A stretch of 64,000 bases of DNA, from positions 62,001-126,000 of the forward strand of contig JAUYQQ010000022.1 of NCBI GenBank assembly GCA_030697165.1. The letters run 5' to 3'. Of this stretch, positions 35,527-43,555 are shown in pieces. The position numbers and the translations under genes were made by a program. Position 1 is the stretch's first letter. Each line of letters starts with the position of its first letter. The stretch is from Acidobacteriota bacterium (GTDB lineage: Bacteria; Acidobacteriota; Vicinamibacteria; Vicinamibacterales; UBA2999). The notes below the pieces were generated by a model, which searched no databases, was not told where the DNA came from, and saw nothing but the letters and a program-made list of their open reading frames with translations.

Positions 35527-35907
35527 TTAGGACGTCGCGATGCGAGTTGAACCCGCCTTCTGTGGGCGCTGGAGGCGCCGCCAGAGCCATTCCTGCAGAG
35601 TGTTGAATCCGACCAGCAACGGGTCGGCCGGCGTAAGTCGATGCGCCTGGGCCCTGCAGCTTGCCTTCTGCCACGACAGTTCGGCTGTATCGATGAGGAT
35701 TAGCCGCGCCGGCGTTCTGGCCTTGCTGGCATGCAGCGGAGCCGAATCCAGCGCAAATGCGATCACGTTGATCAGTGGGCCCTCGTAGAGGGTCAGTGTG
35801 GAGGGTGCGTCAAGACTTGCCGGTGCTGTTGTAACAAAGGCGTGATACAGCCGCGTCTGGCGGCCAATCGTGACCTGGATGCTGGGAACCGAAGATGTAT
35901 CGGACAT
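35527..35907 (-). CDS. Hypothetical element protein (126 aa)
   Basis: From ATG 35907: MSDTSSVPSIQVTIGRQTRL, then a strand-rich middle (LTLYEGPLINVIAFALDSAP, ARLILIDTAELSWQ) and a helical end with WLWRRLQRPQ. Upstream in-frame sequence is not convincing as protein. No family recognised. Cotranscribed with the HTH gene. Confidence 0.5.
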   Translation of the reverse strand: MSDTSSVPSIQVTIGRQTRLYHAFVTTAPASLDAPSTLTLYEGPLINVIAFALDSAPLHASKARTPARLILIDTAELSWQKASCRAQAHRLTPADPLLVGFNTLQEWLWRRLQRPQKAGSTRIATS

Positions 35908-36107
35908 GGCGATAACCTGCAAAGGTGATCGGAGTCCGATGCCGGGCAGGTGCGCCGGGACATCGCATAATTGCTCCAATGGCTCGACGAGTCGTCCGTC
36001 AAGGCCGAAGCCTGACGAAGTCAGGTCGAAGCAAAGCGAAGAGCCTTGACGGCGAGGAGGCGAGCCACAAAATCTGGAGTGCGATGGCCCGTCAACCGCG
36101 AGAAGGT

Positions 36108-36160
36108 CCGTGCGGGCACTTGGCCCGCACGGTGAAATGCCACGGTCATTGAACCGTGGC
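36108..36160 (-). terminator. Two hairpins at the end of the DUF932 gene
   Basis: The first is CCGTGCGGGC / GCCCGCACGG (36108-36117 and 36123-36132, 5-nt loop). The second is GCCACGGT / ACCGTGGC (36139-36146 and 36153-36160, 6-nt loop), and the stop codon of the DUF932 gene overlaps this stem and loop. No clear U-run. They may stop or stabilise the transcript. Confidence 0.5.
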
Positions 36161-37252
36161 CAGCAAACTTCCAGCAGCACGGTCCAGGACAAAGCGGCCG
36201 TCCTGCCACGGTGTGCGCTGACTGAGCCTGGTGAGACCCTGAACGTAGCCCCACACTGAGCGGGGGTTGGTCTCGGTCGCCTCGGCGATGTCATAGGCTT
36301 CAGCAGCGTGCTTCTGCGGCAGATCGAGCCGCTGGGTCACGCTCTGGATAACCTGCTCCCGGCTAGGGGCGATCTCTGAGGCAGCCGCCTTCGCGATCAC
36401 CGCCGTGTCGGCATCGGTGTCAGCATCCAACGCCGCCCGAACACCCTGAAGGGAGTCGGACCAGGCATCCTGTATCGACGCGCCGATATGGCGCCGCCGA
36501 AAGCTCGCGACATGTTGGAAGCCCCAGATGATGTGGTTTCCGCAGACCGCGCGGAAGAGGAACACATCAAGGGTCAGGGCTGCGGCGCCGACATCGCTAT
36601 TGCGAAGGATCAACCCACGGAACAGCCCCGAGTGCGAGGCGTCCGTTGGATCGTTGATGTCGCGATTGCCGTCCACCAGGAACAGGAACATGTCTCGATC
36701 CCCCAGGTATGCGCCGGTCGGAACACGTTCCGCGCCGAACACACCGTCCTTGTAGCCGAGCGGCAGGTGCCAGGCGGGATGCGTGGACGTCAGGTCGAGC
36801 ATCCGGCTAGCGAGCTCGTCGTGGTGGACGCGTGCGTATCGAGGCGATGTCATCGCCCTGACGGTCCATGGTGCGATCCGGTCGGCAAACAGCTGATGCT
36901 GCAGGCGCGGTTGTCGCTGTAACCCATGATTGATGGCCGCTGCGGCGATCGTCGCGGGTAGGGTGCGGAGATACTTCGGCGGCGCGCCTGCGATGGTGGC
37001 GAGCTGTTCGAAGCTCCAATGCGTTAAGGCTGCGGGCTGAGCGCATCCGCTCCGCAGAGCCAGACGATCGTCAGGCCCGGCCTGTAACGCGATCTCACGA
37101 GTCTCAACACGATGCTCGTCAGTCTGGAGCCGCCGATTGTGGGCGGCTTCGTAGAGAGCGCGAACGGAATCAAACCGTTCGTCGGGCGGCCGGGTAGCCC
37201 ACTCCTTATGTGCAGTGAGCGCGTTGACAGCCGATACACCAATACCGTGCAT
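36146..37252 (-). CDS. DUF932 phage/plasmid-like protein
   Basis: 368 residues from ATG 37252, with AAAGGAG 7 nt upstream. The family pattern is clear: WSFEQLATIAGAPPKYLRTL, MTSPRYARVHHDELASRMLD, GDRDMFLFLVDGNRDINDP, LFRGLILRNSDVGAAALTLD and FLFRAVCGNHIIWGFQ. DUF932 proteins are found on plasmids, phages and conjugative elements; their biochemical role is not settled. Its place in the element operon with the HTH and sigma genes supports a mobile origin. Confidence 0.8.
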   Translation of the reverse strand: MHGIGVSAVNALTAHKEWATRPPDERFDSVRALYEAAHNRRLQTDEHRVETREIALQAGPDDRLALRSGCAQPAALTHWSFEQLATIAGAPPKYLRTLPATIAAAAINHGLQRQPRLQHQLFADRIAPWTVRAMTSPRYARVHHDELASRMLDLTSTHPAWHLPLGYKDGVFGAERVPTGAYLGDRDMFLFLVDGNRDINDPTDASHSGLFRGLILRNSDVGAAALTLDVFLFRAVCGNHIIWGFQHVASFRRRHIGASIQDAWSDSLQGVRAALDADTDADTAVIAKAAASEIAPSREQVIQSVTQRLDLPQKHAAEAYDIAEATETNPRSVWGYVQGLTRLSQRTPWQDGRFVLDRAAGSLLATVQ

Positions 37253-37299
37253 GGTCTTACTCCTTTGAATGTGGCCGTTATGGCGACAGTGGTGAGTAA

Positions 37300-37340
37300 C
37301 TCCGCATCGGGCGATGCGGAGGAGTGGCCGGAATGGCCAC
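37300..37340 (-). terminator. Hairpins downstream of the 372-residue gene
   Basis: CTCCGCATCG / CGATGCGGAG (37300-37309 and 37312-37321) has a 2-nt loop; directly beside it is GTGGCC / GGCCAC (37324-37329 and 37335-37340). Both lie between the stop at 37378 and the DUF932 start at 37252. They could attenuate the transcript between the two genes. Confidence 0.45.
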
Positions 37341-37377
37341 GGCGAGAGATCAGACGCGAAGCTCAGTGCGTGATGGC

Positions 37378-38496
37378 TTACCTGCTCGGCACGGCGAACT
37401 CGCGACGAAGGTTGAACGGACCAACCCGCCTCGTTACCAAGGCACCAAAGATCACCAGTTCGTGAGGGCGCATGTCCCGCCGCGAAGACAACCGGTGCTC
37501 GCGCAGTTTGACCGTGGCGTCGGGCAGGGCAGACTGCAGGCGCTTGACGACGGCCCACTGGCCCGCGGTCGCGCCGGTCGCGTCCGCGGACTTAACCATC
37601 AGGTCGGCTGGCGCAACAATTACGTTCGCGTCGCCGACCGTGTCGCGCAGGTGCGCCTGGAGTCTCTCGGAGCCGTCCATCTCGTAGCGGGGCAGTTCCG
37701 CGACGGCCTGAAATGCCTCATCGGTCATCGCCGCGATCACTTCGTCCAGCGGCAGAACCCCAGCCGCCGAGCGTGCCTGCTGTTCGGCGCTGCCCCTGAG
37801 CGCGACCCATTCGCGAGCGGCCGCGGTCTTCTGCTCGTGGAGCGCCAGCTGGTCGGCGCGCTGGCTCAGGTTGCGCTGGCGCCGAGCGGCCAAATCCGCA
37901 CGGAACCGCCGATGGGCCTCGGCGGGAACTTCGCGCGCTGGTCCGACATCGGAGGTGACATCGAACATCACTCGGCCATTCGGTGTAGCTAGGAAGCACC
38001 GTGAGGGACTGGGAGCAGGGTGAACCGTCGCCCGCTGTTTGGGGCTGGACAGGAACTCGAGCGCGGCCTGGGAACGGCGATCCTGGTCGGCTTCTCGCCG
38101 CTGAGAGCGCCAAGTGTTTCGCTGAGCCTGGAACAGCCGCTCGAGCTCGTGATTCCTCGCCGCATCCCGAAACAGATCTTCGACCGTCGGCGGCGCGTCG
38201 TAGGTCGGAAACGCGTCATGCCGAACGACGCGTTCGTTGGCACCCAGCTCGAATCGCGGTCGCAGCTTCAGTCGCGCGACGCCCGCCGTATCGACATCGA
38301 CCAGGTGCAACCTGGAGATGGGAACTGGAATCGTGAACTGCTGGCGCCCGCGGCCATCCCCACCGGTGAGCAGTGAGGCCTTTCGACCCGCCTCGGAGAG
38401 GTCATAGGTGACCGTCACACTAAGCGTTTGGGCCGCGTCGGCTGGACGCAGGTGCGGGTGTGGTCTCTCGGCAGTGGCGCGAACGGCGGTATCCAT
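37378..38496 (-). CDS. Hypothetical element protein (372 aa)
   Basis: From ATG 38496, with GAAGGA 7 nt upstream. An N-terminal strand-rich part (LSVTVTYDLSEAGRKASLLT, RQQFTIPVPISRLHLVDVDT), an Arg/Gln-rich helical middle that may form a coiled coil (HELERLFQAQRNTWRSQRRE), and an alpha/beta end (NVIVAPADLMVKSADATGAT). No family recognised. Soluble, cytoplasmic. It lies between DUF932 and the 106-residue gene in the operon driven from about 39.06 kb. Confidence 0.5.
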   Translation of the reverse strand: MDTAVRATAERPHPHLRPADAAQTLSVTVTYDLSEAGRKASLLTGGDGRGRQQFTIPVPISRLHLVDVDTAGVARLKLRPRFELGANERVVRHDAFPTYDAPPTVEDLFRDAARNHELERLFQAQRNTWRSQRREADQDRRSQAALEFLSSPKQRATVHPAPSPSRCFLATPNGRVMFDVTSDVGPAREVPAEAHRRFRADLAARRQRNLSQRADQLALHEQKTAAAREWVALRGSAEQQARSAAGVLPLDEVIAAMTDEAFQAVAELPRYEMDGSERLQAHLRDTVGDANVIVAPADLMVKSADATGATAGQWAVVKRLQSALPDATVKLREHRLSSRRDMRPHELVIFGALVTRRVGPFNLRREFAVPSR

Positions 38497-38578
38497 AGTC
38501 AAGTCCTTCGGTTACGGAATGAAGTCGGCTCAAGCGGCCGGGCCCTAAGGCCCGACCGCCAGAGACGTATTGGACGCG

Positions 38579-38899
38579 TCAGACAGGCTGCTCGACGCGG
38601 CTGTACGCGTCGAGGATGCACTGCCGAATCGCGTCCTGCACACCGGCCTCGCCATTTGCGGGGCGCAACAGTGAGAAGCTGCGGCGTTCTCCGTTCACGG
38701 AGTACGTCCGAGCTGGAAACGTCACGTTCTTCCCTCCGGTTGGACGTTCCCAAACCGCGAAGCCGAGAAGACGCAGACCGCTGAACGGGCCGCTACCGGC
38801 TTCGAAGATCACCTCCGCATCAGCCAGCTTCCCCTTGGGACTGCCGGATTCGTTACGGAGAATCTTCACAGACACCACTTCGCCATTGCCTTTGGACAT
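38579..38899 (-). CDS. Hypothetical element protein (106 aa)
   Basis: From ATG 38899, with a strong AGGAGG 6 nt upstream. MSKGNGEVVSVKILRNESGS is followed by a beta-rich body (GLRLLGFAVWERPTGGKNVT, ARTYSVNGERRSF) and a C-terminal helix (GVQDAIRQCILDAYSRVEQ). The overall look is of a single-strand nucleic acid or SpoVG-like small beta protein, but no motif proves it. First gene of the leftward operon. The frame stays open to 39001 without a good start. Confidence 0.5.
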   Translation of the reverse strand: MSKGNGEVVSVKILRNESGSPKGKLADAEVIFEAGSGPFSGLRLLGFAVWERPTGGKNVTFPARTYSVNGERRSFSLLRPANGEAGVQDAIRQCILDAYSRVEQPV

Positions 38900-39057
38900 G
38901 ATGGGCCTCCTGAAAAACGCTACGGGCCTGAACCGATAGCGTTGGCTACGTTCGCGTGTGTCGGTATGACGCACGGAACAAGGGCGGGACGCACGAGCCA
39001 ATGAGGCGCGAGCGTGAACGATGAATCGCGGCGACTTGGAGCCGTCGCCTATATCGT

Positions 39058-39087
39058 CTGAACGCGCGATTCTATTGAAACCTTACA
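39058..39087 (-). promoter_or_regulatory. Putative ECF-type promoter for the 38.9-kb operon
   Basis: On the minus strand TGTAAGG (39087-39081), 16 bp, then CGTTCAG (39064-39058). An extended TGTAAGGTTTCA and the following GCGTTCA match the motif upstream of virB2 (59921-59950) at exactly the same spacing. The expected start site is about 150 nt before the first gene of the operon. The 320 bp from 38900 to 39221 hold no other convincing feature apart from a small hairpin near 38916-38943. Confidence 0.6.
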
Positions 39088-39221
39088 AGTCGATTACCTG
39101 GGAGGACCCACGCTTCTCCAGATGGAACCCGCTGATGACGTGGTTGCGCAGCATCGAAGCAATCAAGGCTAGCGAAGCGCGCCCTTGGATGAAACAGGGC
39201 GGCTGACCCGCTGACTAGGGG

Positions 39222-39377
39222 TCAATGACAATTCCTAAAGCTTATTGGCTCGCGAGCGGCTTTCGATGGTCGGATGTTTAGTGCTCGCCGCGTTGGCAGC
39301 CACGCCGCTGTCAACGCCGCCGCAAGGCCTGCCAGTATCACAGCGCCAATGACGACAGTCGGATTGCCGCCGCCATC
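39222..39377 (-). pseudogene. C-terminal fragment of an ABC transporter (MacB/FtsX-type) permease
   Basis: One frame reads DGGGNPTVVIGAVILAGLAA, then ALTAAWLPTRRALNIRPSKA and a stop at 39222. The hydrophobic helix followed by A-x-LPxRRAL-x-I-xP is the characteristic end of FtsX-domain permeases, here without the rest of the gene. No start codon context or upstream homology is seen. It looks like debris left between element modules. Confidence 0.45.
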
Positions 39378-39518
39378 GTCAGTTTCTCTTCGTGCGCGCT
39401 GGCCGGGACGCGGGGCGGCCCGGTGAGGCTTGCCGAATAGAGCGTGGTCCGCGCCGCGCGCGGATTCGCCGGCACACTGCTACAGATGCCAAGCCTGTCT
39501 ATGGGGACCGGGTGCGAA

Positions 39519-40083
39519 TTAGAGATCGGCCATCGGCAGTATCGGCCCTGCCTCCATCCCCCAGGGCCGTTGCATTCCGAAGTTAGCCGGAACCCGGATG
39601 TCGCGGCCACCACTACGGAAATCAACATCTACATAATCACGCGGCCATTCATGCGCCAGGAAGCGCGCGTCCATGGCATTGAAGATCCAGTTGTCAGTCA
39701 GGCCGGTCGTCGCGACAAGCGACCACGTATCAGTGCGGCCTCCTTCGAGTTCACGGCCTTTGACAAGGGCCTTGAAGGCGGTGCGCAGAGTGACACATCG
39801 TTGCTTGTGCTCATCAGATGGCAGTTCGCCGGCCGCGCGCATCGCAGCGATTAAGCCCGGCCCCCGTGAGCTTGAACCCGAGGTCACCGTAATTGTCGGG
39901 CCGAATCCACATCCGCTCTTTCAAGTCGAGCCATGTGGTTTGCGGTACACCACTAAACAGATCGTCGTCGACTGCAAAGCGCACCGCACCTATCCACAAT
40001 TGGCCGAGCTCTTCACGCATACGCCAAAGTGCCGTATCGATCGACTCGAGGCGGGCGCGGCTAGAGATTGTCACTGGGGGCAT
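39519..40083 (-). pseudogene. Frameshifted paralogue of the 184-residue gene at 23152
   Basis: The first part (40083 to about 39853) reads MPPVTISSRARLESIDTALW ... PQTTWLDL ... DNYGDLGFKLTGAGL. The second part, in another frame (about 39851 to 39519), continues LIAAMRAAGELPSDEHKQRC ... GGRTDTWSL ... WIFNAMDARFLAHEWPRDYV ... GMEAGP. Together they align end to end with 23152-23706. One extra base in CTTAATCGC at about 39851-39854 breaks the frame. It overlaps the end of the HNH gene by 23 bp. Either it is a decayed copy or an assembly error hides a working gene. Confidence 0.8.
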
Positions 40084-41074
40084 TCTCAGGCGGCCGCCCT
40101 TCAGACGCTTGCTCCGAGTCAGGTTTGGATTGTGGTAATGGGAGGCCAAAGGACGGCTCGTGCGGCCATTCGTAGGACTGGCCATTTACCATCACACTCG
40201 AATCGCCGCTGTCACGGGATTCAGCGAGCCGGTCGTAGAAGTCCATATCCCAGGGCGCGGGAAGGAAGATGATGTGGCGTCCAACACGCGCACAATAACC
40301 ATGCAACGATTCAGGCTGGCGAACTGTCACGAACGTTCGCTCAGTCCAGTCGTGCTCCCCCGGAGTCGTAACCATCCAGAGACGAATGTGCTCCGCCTCT
40401 GGATCGGCGATCTGTCTGCGTACCGGATCGAGTGCGGGAGAGAAGATGTAGCGATATCCCATGCACGCAAACGCAGCAAGGTACGCCGTTCGCAACCAGC
40501 TTATCCGTGCGTTCCTCTCGGAGTGCCTGTCGCCGCTGAAATCGATGTTGATGTCTGAAGGCTGACCTGCGGCGAACTGGGTGACGGCCCGAAATCCTTC
40601 CAAGGCACCAGGTTTCTGATACTTCTCTTTGTTGATCTTGATCGCCAGTACGCCTTCTTGGTTCTCGAAGCTGGCCGACAGTGTGTGCCCCCCTGCCGTG
40701 ACGTTGACAGCCAGCGGCGTGGTCGGCCGTCCCGCGAACACGTCGCCCGGGTTCTCCCGGCGCCTTGCGTGCGAATCGAGAAATGCACCGGCCCTGTGGT
40801 TGCATTCGGCGCAGGTGAGAAGCAGATCCCGGCCGGCGAAACTCTCGGGTGGCACGTGCTCTGAGGTCAGCTCGCCAGACCCGACAGCGCCTCGGCGAAG
40901 CATTCGAAATGAGTAACGGCCTGTAACCTCGTCGCGGCGGATGCAGAGGGGGCACACATAGTAGGGCTCGGTCAGCTCGTCGCCCGTCGCCGTCTTGAAT
41001 GACGGGAAGAAGGCGCGCGCGGCCTCCGCGCCACGGTCGAACCACCGAAACTTGGTTTCAGGACGGACTGCCAT
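40061..41074 (-). CDS. HNH-endonuclease-like protein
   Basis: 337 residues. The N-terminal 100 residues carry two CxxC pairs (CPLC at 41-44, CAEC at 88-91) around EHVPPESFAGRDLL (His74) and CNHRAG (His93), an HNH/treble-clef nuclease-like arrangement. The remainder is a strand-rich domain (ALEGFRAVTQFAAGQPSDIN, SWLRTAYLAAFACMGYRYIF) with no recognised family. It lies downstream of the ABC-3C genes in the same direction and overlaps the frameshifted gene. It could be an added effector or an independent nuclease; catalytic competence is not proven. Confidence 0.6.
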   Translation of the reverse strand: MAVRPETKFRWFDRGAEAARAFFPSFKTATGDELTEPYYVCPLCIRRDEVTGRYSFRMLRRGAVGSGELTSEHVPPESFAGRDLLLTCAECNHRAGAFLDSHARRRENPGDVFAGRPTTPLAVNVTAGGHTLSASFENQEGVLAIKINKEKYQKPGALEGFRAVTQFAAGQPSDINIDFSGDRHSERNARISWLRTAYLAAFACMGYRYIFSPALDPVRRQIADPEAEHIRLWMVTTPGEHDWTERTFVTVRQPESLHGYCARVGRHIIFLPAPWDMDFYDRLAESRDSGDSSVMVNGQSYEWPHEPSFGLPLPQSKPDSEQASEGRPPENAPSDNL

Positions 41075-41183
41075 ATCTCTATTTTACGTGTCTGGTGACG
41101 GGTGAGCTATGTAACCAAACAGGACTATGGGGGGGGGGCGTCGGAGCCGTTACGGCTATTGGAGCCGGTTAGCTACGATCGCA

Positions 41184-43040
41184 TCATGAGGGTGCTGAAA
41201 CTGGTTGTGCCGGAGGCAACGGAATGAAGCCCCAACGCCCTTCAGCCGTGCCGGTGAAAAGTACAACGTGAGCGGCGTCACCGAGATCGGCTGGCGGCTC
41301 GTCGTTCTCCAAGATGATAACTTGCATTTCAGTGAACACCTTTGAGACTTCTCGGTAGAAGGAGTCCTTGACGCTGGCCGGGAACTCTTCCTCGCCCGGA
41401 TCGGGCTCTCGGTATACGACAAGGGGAGAGTCAATCAACACCATCGCAGAATACGGCTTACCCTCACCCTGAAACAGCCGCAAGAGGGCGAGATTGAAAG
41501 CAGCGTGTGTGATGGCGCGAACGCCTTTCCCATGGCTTCCGCGAGGTTCGCCCGAAATAACTACATCGAGCTTCTCTTCGCTGAAAGTTACTCGGTCCAA
41601 GTTCGGGAAACGCCAATCCCGAAGAAGCCGCTCGGTTTCCCGGCTGAAGTTTTCAGCAGCGCCGCTGCTAACAGCGATCTGTGCCGGCTCCTTCTTCTGC
41701 TTAGCCCGCGGCGCTTCAGCCTCACCCAAAAGCCTTTCGTATTCATCGACGCGCCCCAGAAGTTCTAGCTCCGTGTAAATTTTGTCTCGCTGCAGCTGAA
41801 GTTGCCGGAATTTCTGCACGGCTGCCTGCAGACGAGGCTGAAATTGGGTTCGGAGTTCTAAAGCTGCTGCGTCGAGTTCCAACTTCCACTTCCGACCGCT
41901 CGCTGCGAGCTGCTCAATCTCTGCGCCATTCGAGGCAAGCGTCGTGGCGAGATCGCGCATCAATGCCGCCGTCTTCTGCGCCTCGGCGCGCGAGGCGCCA
42001 GCGACATCGACCGCTGCGGTATCATTATGTTGATGCTCTTGCACGTGATGTTCTGGAAGGGCGCCGCAAACCGGACACCTGTCCTGTTTCATCTGACCAA
42101 GGCGGAAACCCGCTTCAGCGACGGCCTCTAGCCGTCGCAGATCGGAGCCATATTGCTGTTCAAGAAGCTCGAAGCGCGCCTGCAGCTCCGTCAGTACATT
42201 GCTGCGTGATTCAATTTGGCGAAGTTCATTCCACGCCTTACGGCGGCGCTCCTCAATGGCCGCGACGCCAGCCTGCTCGGCTTCGAGTTCGTTGTTGGCC
42301 GCGTCGATTGATTCGTCTGCTCGCGCCAACTGCTCGCGCTTATCTTCGAGGGTCACTTCGAGTTTTCTTTCTTGAAGCTTCTCGCGGGCTCTATCCAGCA
42401 ACGCCGCCAGGACTTCGGTCTTGCCTTCTGTCCGGCCTTTTAGGACTTTCGGATCGACCTTCGCGATTACACCACTGTCGTCGGTTCCAGTGAGCAGCAA
42501 ACGGAACACACTGCTCTCAACCGTTTCGTGAATGAATTGGCCGCTCAAAGCGGGAGAGCCTTTTGTAACGACGGACAGCTCGTCCACGATAACGAGAGGG
42601 GCGATGTCTCGAAAACTGAGCATGCGGGTCGTGCCCCTGGAATTCATTCTGACCTTCCTGCCTTCTAGCCCACAAAGTGTCAGCAGGAAAGCGGAGACAG
42701 TGTCAGGATCATTGGGATCATGCTTAGCCGACACCGTACGCGGGTGGTGGCCCATCGCCTTGATCCCAATGTCACCGCCCCGCAGGCCTCGTTCGAGCGT
42801 GTAGAGGGTGCCGTCTGGTCCCTCTATATCGAGGAAAATCGATGTGTATGGCTCTGCCTTCTTTATGTCCCTTGGGGCGGTCCCACTTCCTAACGCGTAG
42901 TCGATACATTCGACGATGAACGTCTTTCCGGTATCAGACGGGCCGGCGATAACATTCAATCCTCGCTCGAACGTTACTTCGGCACCTTCGACCCTGGGCC
43001 CGGAGAGGAGCAGGCGCTTGAGGATGAATCCAGTGCTCAT
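41184..43040 (-). CDS. ABC-3C system ATPase, Rad50/SMC-like with zinc hook
   Basis: 618 residues from ATG 43040, whose ATGA overlaps the stop of the middle component. Walker A GPSDTGKT near residue 34, then long charged coiled coils broken by CPVCGALPEHH near 318, a zinc-hook-like CxxC. The C-terminal half has GVRAITHAAFNLALLRLFQG and AMVLIDSPL (Walker B near 535). The layout is that of Rad50-like ATPases of ABC-three-component conflict systems, where the ATPase is thought to sense invading or abnormal nucleoprotein and license the effector. Sensing is inferred from the family. Confidence 0.8.
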   Translation of the reverse strand: MSTGFILKRLLLSGPRVEGAEVTFERGLNVIAGPSDTGKTFIVECIDYALGSGTAPRDIKKAEPYTSIFLDIEGPDGTLYTLERGLRGGDIGIKAMGHHPRTVSAKHDPNDPDTVSAFLLTLCGLEGRKVRMNSRGTTRMLSFRDIAPLVIVDELSVVTKGSPALSGQFIHETVESSVFRLLLTGTDDSGVIAKVDPKVLKGRTEGKTEVLAALLDRAREKLQERKLEVTLEDKREQLARADESIDAANNELEAEQAGVAAIEERRRKAWNELRQIESRSNVLTELQARFELLEQQYGSDLRRLEAVAEAGFRLGQMKQDRCPVCGALPEHHVQEHQHNDTAAVDVAGASRAEAQKTAALMRDLATTLASNGAEIEQLAASGRKWKLELDAAALELRTQFQPRLQAAVQKFRQLQLQRDKIYTELELLGRVDEYERLLGEAEAPRAKQKKEPAQIAVSSGAAENFSRETERLLRDWRFPNLDRVTFSEEKLDVVISGEPRGSHGKGVRAITHAAFNLALLRLFQGEGKPYSAMVLIDSPLVVYREPDPGEEEFPASVKDSFYREVSKVFTEMQVIILENDEPPADLGDAAHVVLFTGTAEGRWGFIPLPPAQPVSAPS

Positions 43041-43555
43041 GCCTGTTCCTCCGCCCACAACACTGACTCAAGCGCGAATTCCGCTCCCCATTGACCGATG
43101 TGCTGGCGCACCAACGCGTCAAGCTCGGTATCGCTCAGCGCGCTAAACCCCTCCACCACCCAATCAGCCCGGTCGCGCAAGCCTGCGACGTAACTCGAAC
43201 TCAGCACATCCAGAAAGGGTGCGGATTGATCCGTCGCCGCGTAGAAGACGCCTGAAGTGGTGTAGACGGTGTCAATCAGTCCGCGGCTCTGGTAGAGAAG
43301 TAGCCCAGATTGCAATACGCCTCGGCGTACGAGAATCTCGCCGCTACGGTGTGGTGTCTGCGGGTGAAGCCCGGGCGGGCCTCCTGGGATGTCATCTGAG
43401 TGCACCACCAAGTAGTCAAAGACGACCAGTCGTTGCAGTGAGCATGGGGTAGGGAATCCAGCCGATAAAAGGCATAGCATCCGCAAGCCCGTTTCGATCG
43501 GCGAATTGAAGGGCGAAGTTCGCTCGCGCGCGATGTCGTCCGTCACTTCACCCAC
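43037..43555 (-). CDS. ABC-three-component middle component
   Basis: 172 residues from GTG 43555. SPFNSPIETGLRMLCLLSAG, then LQRLVVFDYLVVHSDDIPGG, PPGLHPQTPHRSGEILVRRG and LLLYQSRGLIDTVYTTSGVF match the conserved pattern of the ABC-3C middle component, a winged-helix-like adaptor. It overlaps the effector gene by 13 bp upstream and the ATPase gene by 4 bp downstream, so the three proteins are made together. The family is known from genomic surveys of conflict systems; its mechanism is not established. Confidence 0.75.
   Translation of the reverse strand: MGEVTDDIARERTSPFNSPIETGLRMLCLLSAGFPTPCSLQRLVVFDYLVVHSDDIPGGPPGLHPQTPHRSGEILVRRGVLQSGLLLYQSRGLIDTVYTTSGVFYAATDQSAPFLDVLSSSYVAGLRDRADWVVEGFSALSDTELDALVRQHIGQWGAEFALESVLWAEEQA

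Noticed and set aside
36146-37558. Longer start for the DUF932 gene
   Set aside because: The upstream 102 codons are compositionally unlike protein, and AAAGGAG supports ATG 37252.
39021-39206. A 61-codon plus-strand reading frame
   Set aside because: It lies across the predicted ECF promoter on the other strand, has no family resemblance and no clear ribosome site.
41129-41138. Ten-G run as a phase-variation switch
   Set aside because: It is in the gap between two genes, not in a coding frame; promoter effects are possible but nothing supports them.
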